From Bacillota bacterium (lineage in GTDB: Bacteria; Bacillota; Clostridia; Oscillospirales; Oscillospiraceae), in assembly GCA_029224785.1 (NCBI GenBank), contig JAQXVF010000001.1, forward strand, positions 1 to 64,000: DNA of 64,000 nucleotides, written 5' to 3'. Shown piece by piece: positions 52,407 through 62,240 of this stretch. The notes below the pieces were generated by a model. That model made no database searches, had not been told where the DNA came from, and saw nothing but the letters and a program-made list of their open reading frames with translations. The translations under genes were made by a program, and so were the position numbers. Position 1 is the stretch's first letter; each line of letters starts with the position of its first letter.

Positions 52407-53693
52407 TTATTCTGTATCATTCTCTCGATCCGCCGGCAAAAAGAGGATCTCCGCCGCCGGGAGGTTCTTTTGAATTCGGTCCAGATTTCCGCCGATGCCG
52501 AAAACGGCAATGATGCCGGCATCATCCTCCGCCACCGGGATCCGGCAGCGCAGATGAGCCGGGATCTTCCGGTCAATCATCAGCTTCTTCAGTGTTTTGG
52601 TCCCGCCGGGAAGGCGGATGGTGTCTCCTGTTTTCCGGCTGCGCAAACGGATCTGTCCGCAGGGAGAAAAGGGGATCCTGTCTGTTCCGCTGCAGATCTC
52701 ATGGGCCTGACGGCAGATTACAGACACGTTCCACTCCGGAACGGTCAGCGTTTCGCCCACATTCAGGAGATACTCTCTGTTTTCCTCCGGCTCCGGCAAA
52801 GCCTCCAGCCTGCCGTACACCCTGCCAAGGGTCACACCCCCGGGAAAGGAAGCCCGGGCCGAGGGATTCTCCGAAAAAACCAGCCGGTCCGCCAAACGCA
52901 GATGCTCTGCCTCCGGTTCCCGGACGCCGTTTTCCTTCAGCAGCTTCTCCAGCGCCCGGTACCGAACCGGCATCGGCAAAGTGCGCAGCGCTGCACAATC
53001 GCCTCCTGCCGTTTCCGCCGTCTGCGACAGAAACGCTTCGTCCTCCCGCAGAAGCAGCGCCATCCGGGAGACATTTCCCGAAAACCGGGGATTTTCCTGC
53101 TGAAGCAGCGGCAGCACCCCATGACGGATCCGATTGCGCAGGAACGTATCAGACGCGTTGCTGCTGTCCTCCACGTGAGGGATGAAATACTCCTTCAGAA
53201 ACCGGTCCACTTCTTCCCGGGTCACCGTCAGCATGGGGCGAATCAGGTTTCCCCGGCTGGGAGCGATTCCTCCCAGCCCTTTCAGACCGGTTCCGCGGAC
53301 CAGATGCATCAGAACCGTTTCCGCGTTGTCATCCGCCGTGTGGGCTGTGGCGACTTTTCCGTCCAGAGAAGAGAAAAATCCGTATCTTGCTTCCCTGGCG
53401 GCAGCCTCCAGTCCCTTCTTCCCCGGCAGCACCTCTGCCTCGCCGCATAGAAACGGGATCCCATGTCCGGCACAGAAGTCCCGGACAAATGCCTGATCCC
53501 GATCCGATTCCTCATGGCGAAGATGGTGATTGAAATGGGCGGCAGACACGGAAATACCCAGATTTTTCCGCAGCAGGACCATGCACCACAGCAGCGCCAT
53601 GGAATCCGCCCCGCCGGACACGGCGCAGATCACATGATCTCCGGGAGCCACAAGATGGCGGCTGCGGAGAAACCCGGCAACTTTATTCAGCAT
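52407..53693 (-). CDS. tilS: tRNA(Ile)-lysidine synthase
   Basis: VICAVSGGADSMALLWCMVLL; HTADDNAETVLMHLVRGTGLKGLGG. Confidence 0.95.
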   Translation of the reverse strand: MLNKVAGFLRSRHLVAPGDHVICAVSGGADSMALLWCMVLLRKNLGISVSAAHFNHHLRHEESDRDQAFVRDFCAGHGIPFLCGEAEVLPGKKGLEAAAREARYGFFSSLDGKVATAHTADDNAETVLMHLVRGTGLKGLGGIAPSRGNLIRPMLTVTREEVDRFLKEYFIPHVEDSSNASDTFLRNRIRHGVLPLLQQENPRFSGNVSRMALLLREDEAFLSQTAETAGGDCAALRTLPMPVRYRALEKLLKENGVREPEAEHLRLADRLVFSENPSARASFPGGVTLGRVYGRLEALPEPEENREYLLNVGETLTVPEWNVSVICRQAHEICSGTDRIPFSPCGQIRLRSRKTGDTIRLPGGTKTLKKLMIDRKIPAHLRCRIPVAEDDAGIIAVFGIGGNLDRIQKNLPAAEILFLPADRENDTE

Positions 53694-55020
53694 GCTTCCA
53701 CTCCCTGTCGGTAAAGGTGGTATACTGCGGAATCCATTGCAGCTTCACGGTACCGGTCTCTCCGTGACGGTTTTTGGAGACGATGCACTCCGCCACGTTC
53801 TTTTCTTCGGAATTGGGATTATAGTAGTCGTCCCGGTAGAGGAACAGGACTTCGTCTGCATCCTGCTCGATGGCGCCGGATTCCCGCAGATCCGACAGGA
53901 TCGGACGCTTATCCTGCCGACCTTCCGTAGCACGGGACAACTGGCTCAGGCAGATTACGGGAACATTCAGCTCCTTGGCCATAATCTTCAGCGCCCGGGA
54001 AATCTCGCCCACGATGGTGACACGGTTTCCATCGTTTTTGCCGTAGCCGGAGCCGGTCATCAACTGCAGGTAATCGATGATTACCAGGCCCAGGTTATCC
54101 AGCCGTCGGCACTTGGCATTCATTTCCGCAACGGTGATGGAAGGGTTGTCATCCACCCGGATGTCGGTCTGGCTCAGGGCCGCAGCCGCCTGGCAGAGCT
54201 TTCCCCACTCCTCATCCGTCAACTTACCGGTGGCCAGCTTCTGGCTGTCCACAAAACTCTCTCCGGAGATCAGACGCATGGCAAGCTGCTCCCGGGACAT
54301 TTCCAGGGAGAAGAACGCCACGGTTTTTTTGTATTTTTTGGCCACGCTCAGGCCGATATTCAGGGCAAAGGAGGTTTTCCCCATGGCAGGACGGGCGGCA
54401 ATCAGAAGCAAATCGGACTTGTTCAGGCCGTTGATTTTGCTGTCCAGGTCCCGCAGTCCGGTGGACAGGCCGGGAATGGCAGAGTCGGAAAGGCTCAGCT
54501 CCCGCAAGTGATCAAACACCTTGTGCAGCACCGGGCCGATATGTTCCAGACTGTCCCCTCTTTCCCCTTTTCGCAGGGCGTAGATCTTCTTCTCCGCGCT
54601 TTCCAGCATTTCCGCAGGGGTTCCCACCTGGGAATACACCGTATCGGAGATCTCCCGGGCTGCCTGGGCAAGGCCGCGAAGCATGGACTTATCCCGGACG
54701 ATATTGGCATACTGCACCACGTTGGCAGCCGTAGGCGTGATTTCCATTAGCTGCACCAGATAGTTCGGCAGCACGTCCTGATAGGTGCCGTTTTCCTTCA
54801 TTTTGTTGAGCACCGTCACCGGATCGATCTGCTGGGAGAAGTTGAACATGGAATACATGGTCTCATAGATCGCCCGGTTCTGCTCCTGATAAAAGTCCTC
54901 CGGTCTCAGAATGCCCACCACCTCGGCAAAGCACTTATCCTCCATCAGGATGGCACCCAAAACGGCCTGTTCAGCCTCCAGCGACTGGGGCTGCTGCCGG
55001 GGGATCAGCTCTTCTTCCAT
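53683..55020 (-). CDS. dnaB: Replicative DNA helicase
   Basis: QSLEAEQAVLGAILME...LLLIAARPAMGKTSFALNIGLSVAKKYKKTVAFFSLEMSREQLAMRLIS. Confidence 0.97.
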   Translation of the reverse strand: MEEELIPRQQPQSLEAEQAVLGAILMEDKCFAEVVGILRPEDFYQEQNRAIYETMYSMFNFSQQIDPVTVLNKMKENGTYQDVLPNYLVQLMEITPTAANVVQYANIVRDKSMLRGLAQAAREISDTVYSQVGTPAEMLESAEKKIYALRKGERGDSLEHIGPVLHKVFDHLRELSLSDSAIPGLSTGLRDLDSKINGLNKSDLLLIAARPAMGKTSFALNIGLSVAKKYKKTVAFFSLEMSREQLAMRLISGESFVDSQKLATGKLTDEEWGKLCQAAAALSQTDIRVDDNPSITVAEMNAKCRRLDNLGLVIIDYLQLMTGSGYGKNDGNRVTIVGEISRALKIMAKELNVPVICLSQLSRATEGRQDKRPILSDLRESGAIEQDADEVLFLYRDDYYNPNSEEKNVAECIVSKNRHGETGTVKLQWIPQYTTFTDREWKHAE

Positions 55021-55053
55021 ATTCTTCCTCCTTTCTCTTTCTTTTGCGGAGAG

Positions 55054-55503
55054 TTATTTCCCTTCTTCGATCTTCACCGTAAGCTGCTGGCTGATCTCGT
55101 AGCCCAGCTTACAGGTCACCGTGTAGGTGCCTACGTTCTTGATGGGGTCAGACAGGACGATCTTCCGCTTATCCAGCACAATGCCGGACTGGGCCTTCAG
55201 CGCATCGGCAATTTCCTGGTTTGTCACGGAGCCGAACAGCCGGCCGTTTCCGCCTCCCTTGGCCGTTACGGTCAGGGTCATATTCTTCAGCTTCCCGGCG
55301 GTTTCCAGAGCGGCGGCGCGCTCCTTGGCAGCTTTTTCCGCAGCAGCCTTATCGTTCATCCGCATGGTATTGACCGCATCGGCAGTTGCCTCTATAGCCA
55401 TTTTCCGGGGCAGCATATAGTTGCGGGCATATCCGTCGGAGACCTCCAGCATCTGGCCCTTCTTTCCCTTGCCCTTCACATCCTGCAGCAAAATCACTTT
55501 CAT
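55054..55503 (-). CDS. rplI: 50S ribosomal protein L9
   Basis: [40 protein letters not shown]. Confidence 0.96.
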   Translation of the reverse strand: MKVILLQDVKGKGKKGQMLEVSDGYARNYMLPRKMAIEATADAVNTMRMNDKAAAEKAAKERAAALETAGKLKNMTLTVTAKGGGNGRLFGSVTNQEIADALKAQSGIVLDKRKIVLSDPIKNVGTYTVTCKLGYEISQQLTVKIEEGK

Positions 55504-55508
55504 ATTCT

Positions 55509-57524
55509 TCAATCCTTTCCTGTCGTACGCTTTTTCAAAGATTCTTCTTTCAGATCGTAAAAACGGTCAATGTTGGCAATCAGCTTATCCAGCACATCCT
55601 TCACATCCGCATTGGGCACCTGTGCACCGGCTGTTGCGGAGTTTCCGCCGCCGCCCAGCGGCTCCAGAATGATCTGCACGTTCACATCACCGATGGATCG
55701 TCCGGATACCACCACCTCGGTCCCCTGGGCATACAGCACAAAGGAGGCAGATATTCCGGAGATGTTCAGCAGCTCATCCGCTGCCTGGGCGGCGAGTACC
55801 CGGGTCGTCCCGGTGCTTAGCGCGGCAATGGCGATCTCCTGCCGGTACAGCCGGGCAGACTTGATGATCTGGTACTTGGCCATGGTATCCTGGAAATCGC
55901 TTTGCAGCAGTTTTTTCACCTCGATGGTATCGGCGCCCGCACGCTTGAGCAGGGCCGCCGCCTCAAAGGTCCGGTCTTCCGTTCGGATCTGGAAGCTCTT
56001 GGTATCCAGGAAAATGCCGGCAAGAAGGGCCTTTGCCTCAATTTTCAGAATATCGGCGGACTCCACCGTATACTGAAGCAGCTCCGTCACCAGCTCGGAA
56101 GCGGAGGAAGCGGAGGTCTCGTGGTAGTTGAGCACCACGGAGGAGATATAATCCGCGGCGCGGCGGTGGTGGTCGATGATGCAGACCTTGCTGATGGCCT
56201 CCAGCAGCGGCTGGCTCTCCACCTGATCCGGCCGGTTGGTATCCACAACGATCAGCAGGCTGCGGCTGTTGCAGTGCAGCAAAGCCTCCTGGCCGCTGAT
56301 AAACACATTCTGGTATTCCGGCACCTGCATGGCCTGCTCCAGCAGGGCGCCGGCGGCATTTTTTTCCATATCCAGCACAACGCTGGCTTTCTTTCCCTTT
56401 TTCCGGCAGAGACAAGCCACACCCATGGCTGCACCCACGGCATCCAGATCCGCATTCCGGTGTCCCATGATGTAGATATGCTCGCTCTGGACGATCAGAT
56501 CCGCCAGGGTATCGGCCATCACGCGGGAGCGCACATTGCTGCGATTGGTGCTCTTGTGCTCCATTCCGCCGAAAAAGCTGAATTCATAGCGGTTCCTCAG
56601 CACCGCCTGGTTGCCTCCACGGCTCAGCGCCATTTCCAGCGACAGGGAGGCAAAGTTGTATCCCTGTTCAAAGCTCTCGCTTTCCATACCGATTCCGCAG
56701 GAAATGGATGCCTGAATCCCCGTGGGACTGGTCACCTGGTGGATGTCCTCCAAAATAGAGAATTTCCCCTCTTCGGCATCCCGGAGATAGCGGTGCTCAA
56801 ACAGGAACAGGTAACGGTTCCGCTCCAGCCGGCGCAGCAGGCCATGGTAGTTTTCGCACCACTTGGCGATCAGGTCATCGATCTGGGCATTCAGGGCCGA
56901 AATGGCACCCTCCTGCAGGTTTTTGGTCAGCTCATCGTAGTTGTCCACCAGGATGATGGCCACCACCGGGCGGGAGCGGATATATTCGTCCCGCACCTGG
57001 TACAGCTCCGTCAGATCCGAGAAATACAACATAGAGAGAACCGTGCGGTCCCCGTCGCTTGCCCGGAACGACGATCCCGAGATCCGGTAGCGGCGATCTT
57101 TCATGGTGACATCATAGGCATATTCATTCTTTCCGGAGATCAGCCAGTCCACGCTGAAATTGGGGATATAATCCCGGATCTTCTGGGAATCCATTTTGTC
57201 ATGATAGCCGGCTGCCTTGGAAAACAGGTCGTTGGCCCAGAGGATGGTGCCATCTCCCGGCCGGATCAGCACCATGGGCACGGGGACATCTGCGCTGTCT
57301 GCCTCCTCCCGCACGGAAACCGCCCTCCGGGAATAAGCCTGAAGCTCCCTGCGGCGGCTTTCCCGCCCGAACCGGTGAAGCACCATCAGACCTATGGTGA
57401 CAGCAGCTTCCACTCCGGCAAGAAGATAGTCCTGCCGCAGGACCGCCAGCGCCGCAAAGCAGAAAAGGAAACCAAAAAACAACCCCACACCGGGCTCCAG
57501 AAGTCTGCTCAGCTTTTTCTTCAT
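55509..57524 (-). CDS. gdpP: GdpP-type DHH/DHHA1 cyclic-di-AMP phosphodiesterase
   Basis: Two N-terminal TMs, PAS-like and degenerate GGDEF regions, [44 protein letters not shown]-terminal [13 protein letters not shown]. Confidence 0.93.
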   Translation of the reverse strand: MKKKLSRLLEPGVGLFFGFLFCFAALAVLRQDYLLAGVEAAVTIGLMVLHRFGRESRRRELQAYSRRAVSVREEADSADVPVPMVLIRPGDGTILWANDLFSKAAGYHDKMDSQKIRDYIPNFSVDWLISGKNEYAYDVTMKDRRYRISGSSFRASDGDRTVLSMLYFSDLTELYQVRDEYIRSRPVVAIILVDNYDELTKNLQEGAISALNAQIDDLIAKWCENYHGLLRRLERNRYLFLFEHRYLRDAEEGKFSILEDIHQVTSPTGIQASISCGIGMESESFEQGYNFASLSLEMALSRGGNQAVLRNRYEFSFFGGMEHKSTNRSNVRSRVMADTLADLIVQSEHIYIMGHRNADLDAVGAAMGVACLCRKKGKKASVVLDMEKNAAGALLEQAMQVPEYQNVFISGQEALLHCNSRSLLIVVDTNRPDQVESQPLLEAISKVCIIDHHRRAADYISSVVLNYHETSASSASELVTELLQYTVESADILKIEAKALLAGIFLDTKSFQIRTEDRTFEAAALLKRAGADTIEVKKLLQSDFQDTMAKYQIIKSARLYRQEIAIAALSTGTTRVLAAQAADELLNISGISASFVLYAQGTEVVVSGRSIGDVNVQIILEPLGGGGNSATAGAQVPNADVKDVLDKLIANIDRFYDLKEESLKKRTTGKD

Positions 57525-57832
57525 ACCATACGCCTCCCTGCCGGCTAAATTCCACAGTACAGTCATTATAACGGATATTATAACAAATTCCCACCGCCTG
57601 TGCAACCGGTTTTTCCTCTTTTCCAGGCTCCCCAGAAAAAAAAGTATACTTTTCCCCATAAATGTGTTATACTGATTGCAAAGCGTTGGGTGGGCAGACC
57701 CAAGCAATCCAAATACACACAGATAATCGTGCGATCGGAACGGGAATGACGGCGATTCAGGGCCGAAACTTCCGGGATGATTGCTGTATTGTTGCGGCCA
57801 TTTTATGGCATTATTTGAAAGGAGTATCTTTT

Positions 57833-59488
57833 TTGGCTGAAAAATTGAAAATTATTCCCCTTGGCGGACTGGACGAGATCGGAAAGAATATGACCGTCCT
57901 GGAATACGGCAAAGACATGATCGTGGTGGACTGCGGCATCGGCTTCCCGGATGAGGAGATGTACGGCGTGGATCTGGTGATCCCCGACTTCAGCTATCTG
58001 GTGAAAAACGCCGCCAAGCTCCGGGGGATGTTCATCACCCACGGTCACGAGGACCACATCGGTTCCATTCCCTACTGTATGCAGGAGGTGAACTGCCCCA
58101 TTCACGGCACTGCCATGACCAATGGCCTGATCAAGCTGAAGCTGGACGAGCACCGGCTCTCCGACAAGGTCAAGCTGGTGACCCATAAGCCCGGCGACGT
58201 TGTAAAAGCGGGCTGCTTCTCCGTGGAGTTCATCCATGTGAACCATTCCATCGCCGATGCTGTGGCCTTTGCCATCCGCACGCCGGCAGGAACCGTGGTC
58301 ATGACCGGAGACTTTAAGATCGATCCCTCCTCCACAGACGGCATGACGGATCTGGCACGGTTCGGACAGCTTGGCAACGAAGGCGTGCTGGCACTTCTGT
58401 GCGACTCCACCAATGTGGAGCGTCAGGGCTACACCCCCAGCGAGAACACCGTGGCAGAGAGTCTGGACCGGCTCTTCAAGGGCTGTGATCAGCGGATTGT
58501 GGTCACCACCTTTGCTTCCAATATGTACCGGATCCAGGCGGTGCTGAACACCGCGCAGCGCTACGGGCGGAAGGTGGCCGTCACCGGACGGAGCATGGAA
58601 AACATCCTGAAGGTCGGTCAGGAGCTGGGATACCTGAAGGTTCCCGAAGGCCTGATCGTGGAGCTGGGCACCATCAAGAACCTGCCCAAAAATAAGATCG
58701 TCATCGTTTCCACCGGCTCCCAGGGCGAGAATATGTCCGCCATGTACCGCATGGCCTTCTCCACCCACAAGCAGGTGGACATCATGGCCGGTGACCGCAT
58801 CATCATTTCCGCCTCTGCCATTCCCGGAAACGAAAAGGCCATCTCCAAGATCATCAACGAGCTGTACCGCAAGGGCGCCGAGGTGGTATACGAAAAGAGC
58901 GAAGGACTTCATGTGTCCGGTCACGCCTGCCAGGAGGAGCTGAAGATCATTCATGCCCTGTGCAAGCCCAAATTTTTCATCCCCATTCACGGAGAACAGC
59001 GCCATCTGCAGATCCACGGCAAGCTTGCCGTGCAGATGGGCATGAACCGCCGGAACGTCTTTATTGCCGAGCTGGGCAATGTGCTGGAGCTGACCGCCAA
59101 AAGCTGCAAGTTCAACGGCAGCGCTCCCGTGGGCATGGTCCTTGTGGACGGCTATGGCGTGGGAGACGTGGGAAGCGTGGTGCTGCGGGACCGGAAGCAT
59201 CTTGCCCAGGACGGCATGATCGTGGTCTGTGTCAATCTGTCCGGTCAGGACGGATCCGTGATTACCGGACCGGATATCATCACCAGAGGCTTCATCTATG
59301 TAAAGGAATCCGATGAGCTGATCGAAGAGATGCGTCAGGTGGCCATGGAGGCCATTGACCGCTGCCGTGCCAAGCACGTTCGGGACTGGTCTGCCATCAA
59401 GTCCGCCATCAAAAATGACCTGTCGGGCTTCCTGTACAAGTCCACAAAACGGAACCCCATGATTCTGCCCATTCTCATGGAGATCTGA
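57833..59488 (+). CDS. rnj: Ribonuclease J
   Basis: LAEKLKIIPLGGLDEIGKNMTVLEYGKDMIVVDCGIGFPDEEMYGVDLVIPDF...THGHEDHIGSIPY; TTG start after AAAGGAG. Confidence 0.95.
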   Translation: MAEKLKIIPLGGLDEIGKNMTVLEYGKDMIVVDCGIGFPDEEMYGVDLVIPDFSYLVKNAAKLRGMFITHGHEDHIGSIPYCMQEVNCPIHGTAMTNGLIKLKLDEHRLSDKVKLVTHKPGDVVKAGCFSVEFIHVNHSIADAVAFAIRTPAGTVVMTGDFKIDPSSTDGMTDLARFGQLGNEGVLALLCDSTNVERQGYTPSENTVAESLDRLFKGCDQRIVVTTFASNMYRIQAVLNTAQRYGRKVAVTGRSMENILKVGQELGYLKVPEGLIVELGTIKNLPKNKIVIVSTGSQGENMSAMYRMAFSTHKQVDIMAGDRIIISASAIPGNEKAISKIINELYRKGAEVVYEKSEGLHVSGHACQEELKIIHALCKPKFFIPIHGEQRHLQIHGKLAVQMGMNRRNVFIAELGNVLELTAKSCKFNGSAPVGMVLVDGYGVGDVGSVVLRDRKHLAQDGMIVVCVNLSGQDGSVITGPDIITRGFIYVKESDELIEEMRQVAMEAIDRCRAKHVRDWSAIKSAIKNDLSGFLYKSTKRNPMILPILMEI

Positions 59489-59493
59489 CAACC

Positions 59494-59518
59494 GGGCCGC
59501 CCCTTCGGGCGGCCTTTT
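59494..59518 (+). terminator. Terminator after rnj
   Basis: GGGCCGCCC-cttc-GGGCGGCCTTTTTC. Confidence 0.85.
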
Positions 59519-59530
59519 TCCGGAGGTACC

Positions 59531-60460
59531 ATGGAACTGTATTTCGCACCCCTGGAGGGCATCACCGATGCCCTGTTTCGAAAGGTCCACCACCGCTGCT
59601 ACCCCGGTGCCGACCGGTATTACACCCCGTTCTTTTCCCCTACGGTACACCGGAGTCTGACGCCCCGGGAGCATCGGGAGCTTCCCCGGGTGGAAAAGGG
59701 GGATCCGCTTGTCATCCCCCAGCTTTTGACCAAAAACGCCGAGGACTTTCTCTGGGCCGCCGGTCAGTGCGCGGAACGGGGATACACCGAGGTGAATCTG
59801 AATGCAGGATGTCCCTCCGGAACCGTGTTTTCCAAGGGAAAGGGGGCCGGGATGCTGTCAGATCCGGACAGTCTGGACCGGTTCCTGGAGACCGTCTTTG
59901 CGTCGACACCCCTTCCCATCTCCGTAAAGGCGAGGATCGGTGTCACGGATCCGGCGGAGTTTCCTGCCCTTTTGGCGGTTTTCAACCGGTATCCCATCTG
60001 CCGTCTGATTCTTCACCCCCGTGTCCGGAAGGCCTTTTACACAGGGACGCCGGATATGGAGCGTTTTTCCTACGCCGTCAGCCACAGCAAAGCTCCCCTC
60101 TGCTATAACGGCGATGTGCAGGCCCTTTCCCAGGTCGAGGCACTGCAGCATACATATCCTTCCCTGAACGCCTGCATGATCGGCCGTGCGCTGGTCGGCA
60201 ATCCGGGTCTGCTTTCCGGAGACCGGGATGTGGAAAAGCTGCGTTCCTTCCACGATGAGCTGTTCGACGGATATCTGCAGCTATTCGGCAGTCCGAAAAA
60301 CACCATGTTCCGGATGAAGGAGCATTGGAATTACCTGCTGCCGAATTTCAAAGGCAGCGAAAAGCTGGCAAAAAGCCTGCGGAAAACCACGGATCTCCGG
60401 CAGTTCCGAAGCATTACCCGGGAGATTTTCCAAACCCTCCCTTTCGAGCCTCCAGAATAA
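59531..60460 (+). CDS. tRNA-dihydrouridine synthase
   Basis: LYFAPLEGITDALFRKVHHRCYPGADRYYTPFFSP...EVNLNAGCPSGTVFSKGKGAGML...PISVKARIG...MIGRALVGNPGLL. Confidence 0.92.
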   Translation: MELYFAPLEGITDALFRKVHHRCYPGADRYYTPFFSPTVHRSLTPREHRELPRVEKGDPLVIPQLLTKNAEDFLWAAGQCAERGYTEVNLNAGCPSGTVFSKGKGAGMLSDPDSLDRFLETVFASTPLPISVKARIGVTDPAEFPALLAVFNRYPICRLILHPRVRKAFYTGTPDMERFSYAVSHSKAPLCYNGDVQALSQVEALQHTYPSLNACMIGRALVGNPGLLSGDRDVEKLRSFHDELFDGYLQLFGSPKNTMFRMKEHWNYLLPNFKGSEKLAKSLRKTTDLRQFRSITREIFQTLPFEPPE

Positions 60461-60476
60461 TACTGCAATCAGCATA

Positions 60477-60502
60477 GGCCGGTGTTCACACCGGCCTCTT
60501 GT
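60477..60502. terminator. Hairpin between convergent genes
   Basis: AGGCCGGTG-ttca-CACCGGCCT then cttgtttt. Confidence 0.65.
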
Positions 60503-60686
60503 TTTCCATGGATCCATTCGCAAGGGAATCCACGATTCTGTGCATCTCCTGTTTCGAACGGGCATTGTGTGCCTGATTCAGAATTCTCCGTTTTTCCTCC
60601 TCGGACATGGCAGCATACACATTCATCGCCGGCTCATTCATAGCCAGCGCCATACCAAATCCAAGGGGAAGCATGTCGTAATCCAT
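60486..60686 (-). CDS. Small conserved-looking protein of unknown function
   Basis: 66 aa MDYDMLPLGFGMALAMNEPAMNVYAAMSEEEKRRILNQAHNARSKQEMHRIVDSL; strong AAAGGAGG RBS. Confidence 0.7.
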   Translation of the reverse strand: MDYDMLPLGFGMALAMNEPAMNVYAAMSEEEKRRILNQAHNARSKQEMHRIVDSLANGSMENKRPV

Positions 60687-60698
60687 TCTTTTCCTCCT

Positions 60699-60822
60699 TT
60701 ACCCTGCAGCGTCCAGCATGTTTTCAATGAAGATACCATATCCGGTTTGCGGATCATTCACCAGCACATGGGTCACTGCACCGATGAGCTTGCCATTCTG
60801 AATGATGGGACTTCCGCTCACT
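60699..60822 (-). pseudogene. Truncated 3' copy of spoIVB
   Basis: Minus frame [40 protein letters not shown] nearly identical to the intact SpoIVB C-terminus ([40 protein letters not shown]). Confidence 0.9.
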
Positions 60823-60937
60823 TCTGTGTCAAGTATGGGGCAAAAGAATTCTGTGCTTTTCTGCAGTTTTTATGCGTTTTTTCAGGTAATTGGCAGGTTT
60901 TTACACCTATCAATCGCTGTCCTTAACTTGACATAGA
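60823..60937. mobile_element. 115-bp MITE or IS-remnant candidate
   Basis: Terminal inverted repeats TCTGTGTCAAGT / ACTTGACATAGA (11/12 match); left end abuts the spoIVB homology breakpoint; no ORF. Confidence 0.45.
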
Positions 60938-60941
60938 TAAA

Positions 60942-60985
60942 TTGTCGAAAAAGGAGACTTTTAATTTTTCCTTCTTTTTCGACAA
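60942..60985. promoter_or_regulatory. Inverted pair of Spo0A-box-like sequences
   Basis: TTGTCGAAAAAG ... CTTTTTCGACAA; the core TGTCGAA equals the 0A-box consensus. Confidence 0.5.
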
Positions 60986-61024
60986 ATTCTGATATTTACC
61001 AGACCGTCGGTTTTGGTTTCTTCA

Positions 61025-61061
61025 ATAGAAAGCGCAAGTGGGAGATTACTCCCACTTCGCT
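61025..61061 (-). terminator. Terminator after spoIVB
   Basis: AGCG.AAGTGGGAG-atta-CTCCCACTT.CGCT immediately after the stop; minus-strand continuation TTTCTATT. Confidence 0.6.
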
Positions 61062-62030
61062 TTATGCCGCCGCGTCCAGCATGTTTTCAATGAAGATGCC
61101 ATAACCCGTTGTGGGGTCATTCACAAGGACGTGAGTAACAGCGCCCACTAATTTGCCGTTTTGGATGATGGGACTTCCGCTCATTCCCTGAACGATGCCA
61201 CCCGTTTTTTCCAGCAGTGCCGGATCCGTCACCTTCAGCAGCAGGTTCCGCTGGCTGTTTTGACCGGAGGGATAGATTTTGAGAATTTCCACAGAATAAT
61301 CCCGCGGCATATTCCTGCCTACGGTGCTGCGGATCACCGCTTTTCCCGTGGTGATCTCTTTCCAATCCGCCACCGGCAGCGCCTGGCCCGAAAAACCGTT
61401 TTCCAGATGCCCGAATACTCCCTTTTCCGTATTGCGGTCCAGGATCCCCATCCCATCCGTCATGGCACCGATGAGCTGTCCCGGCGATCCGGAAGTACCT
61501 TTTTTCACGGACACCACGCTGGCCTCATAAACCTTCCCAGCCGTCATCTTCAGCAGCGAACCCTGCCGGCTGTTGACACCGTGACCCAGCGCACCGAAGG
61601 CTCCGGTTTCCGGATCATACCAGGTCACCGTTCCGATGCCGCTGATACCCTGCCGAAGATAGATGCCGAGCTGCGGCCCCCGGGCTGTTGCCTCCGGGTG
61701 TAGCTTCAGCTCATGAACCCGTCCTCCCCGCAGTACCTTCAGGATTACTGTTCCGTCAGATCTTTGCAGGATCTTTTTCACGTCTTCTGCTGTTCTGACA
61801 GGCCTGCCATCCATTTCCAGCAGCTCGTCCCCCGGCATCAGGCCCGCTTTTTTGGCAGAGATTCCCATAAAATCGTCAATTGCCGCCACGCAGACGCGGT
61901 CACTCTCCATCTCGATCCCGACCACCCTGCCTACCGGCACCAGCTCCCGGGCGGCAAACACCGGAATCACAAGCATCCATAAAAACAGCAGCATGGCGGC
62001 GCCGCGTCTGATTCTCTTTATCATGTTCAT
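61062..62030 (-). CDS. spoIVB: SpoIVB peptidase
   Basis: PDZ region (GLMPGDELLEMDGRPVRTAEDV), [53 protein letters not shown] catalytic region. Confidence 0.95.
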   Translation of the reverse strand: MNMIKRIRRGAAMLLFLWMLVIPVFAARELVPVGRVVGIEMESDRVCVAAIDDFMGISAKKAGLMPGDELLEMDGRPVRTAEDVKKILQRSDGTVILKVLRGGRVHELKLHPEATARGPQLGIYLRQGISGIGTVTWYDPETGAFGALGHGVNSRQGSLLKMTAGKVYEASVVSVKKGTSGSPGQLIGAMTDGMGILDRNTEKGVFGHLENGFSGQALPVADWKEITTGKAVIRSTVGRNMPRDYSVEILKIYPSGQNSQRNLLLKVTDPALLEKTGGIVQGMSGSPIIQNGKLVGAVTHVLVNDPTTGYGIFIENMLDAAA

Positions 62031-62147
62031 TCCTCCTCCCTTCCCACGTTCTTAATATTCCGCAGGATCGGTTTTGTAACCCATGGAAAAGACGAAAAAG
62101 ATGGGAGATTCCGGAAAATCGATTGCCATATGAAAAGCTTCTGCCTA

Positions 62148-62188
62148 TTGACAAAGTAGGTAAATCATGTTATACTCGGTTTACCTAC
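62148..62188 (+). promoter_or_regulatory. iscS-iscU-rrf2 promoter with overlapping inverted-repeat operator
   Basis: TTGACA-17 nt-TATACT; GTAGGTAAA (62156-62164) and TTTACCTAC (62180-62188) flank the -10. Confidence 0.8.
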
Positions 62189-62240
62189 AAAACTACTATG
62201 CAAATATGTATGTGCTTATTTTACAGGAGGTCCTATTTCC

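Noticed and set aside
55509-57524. Second diguanylate cyclase in gdpP
   Set aside because: The GGDEF-like region is degenerate and the protein has the DHH/DHHA1 motifs of GdpP; it should not be called a cyclase.
57803-59674. 623-aa minus-strand ORF antisense to rnj
   Set aside because: Mirrors rnj; no recognisable domain; antisense artefact.
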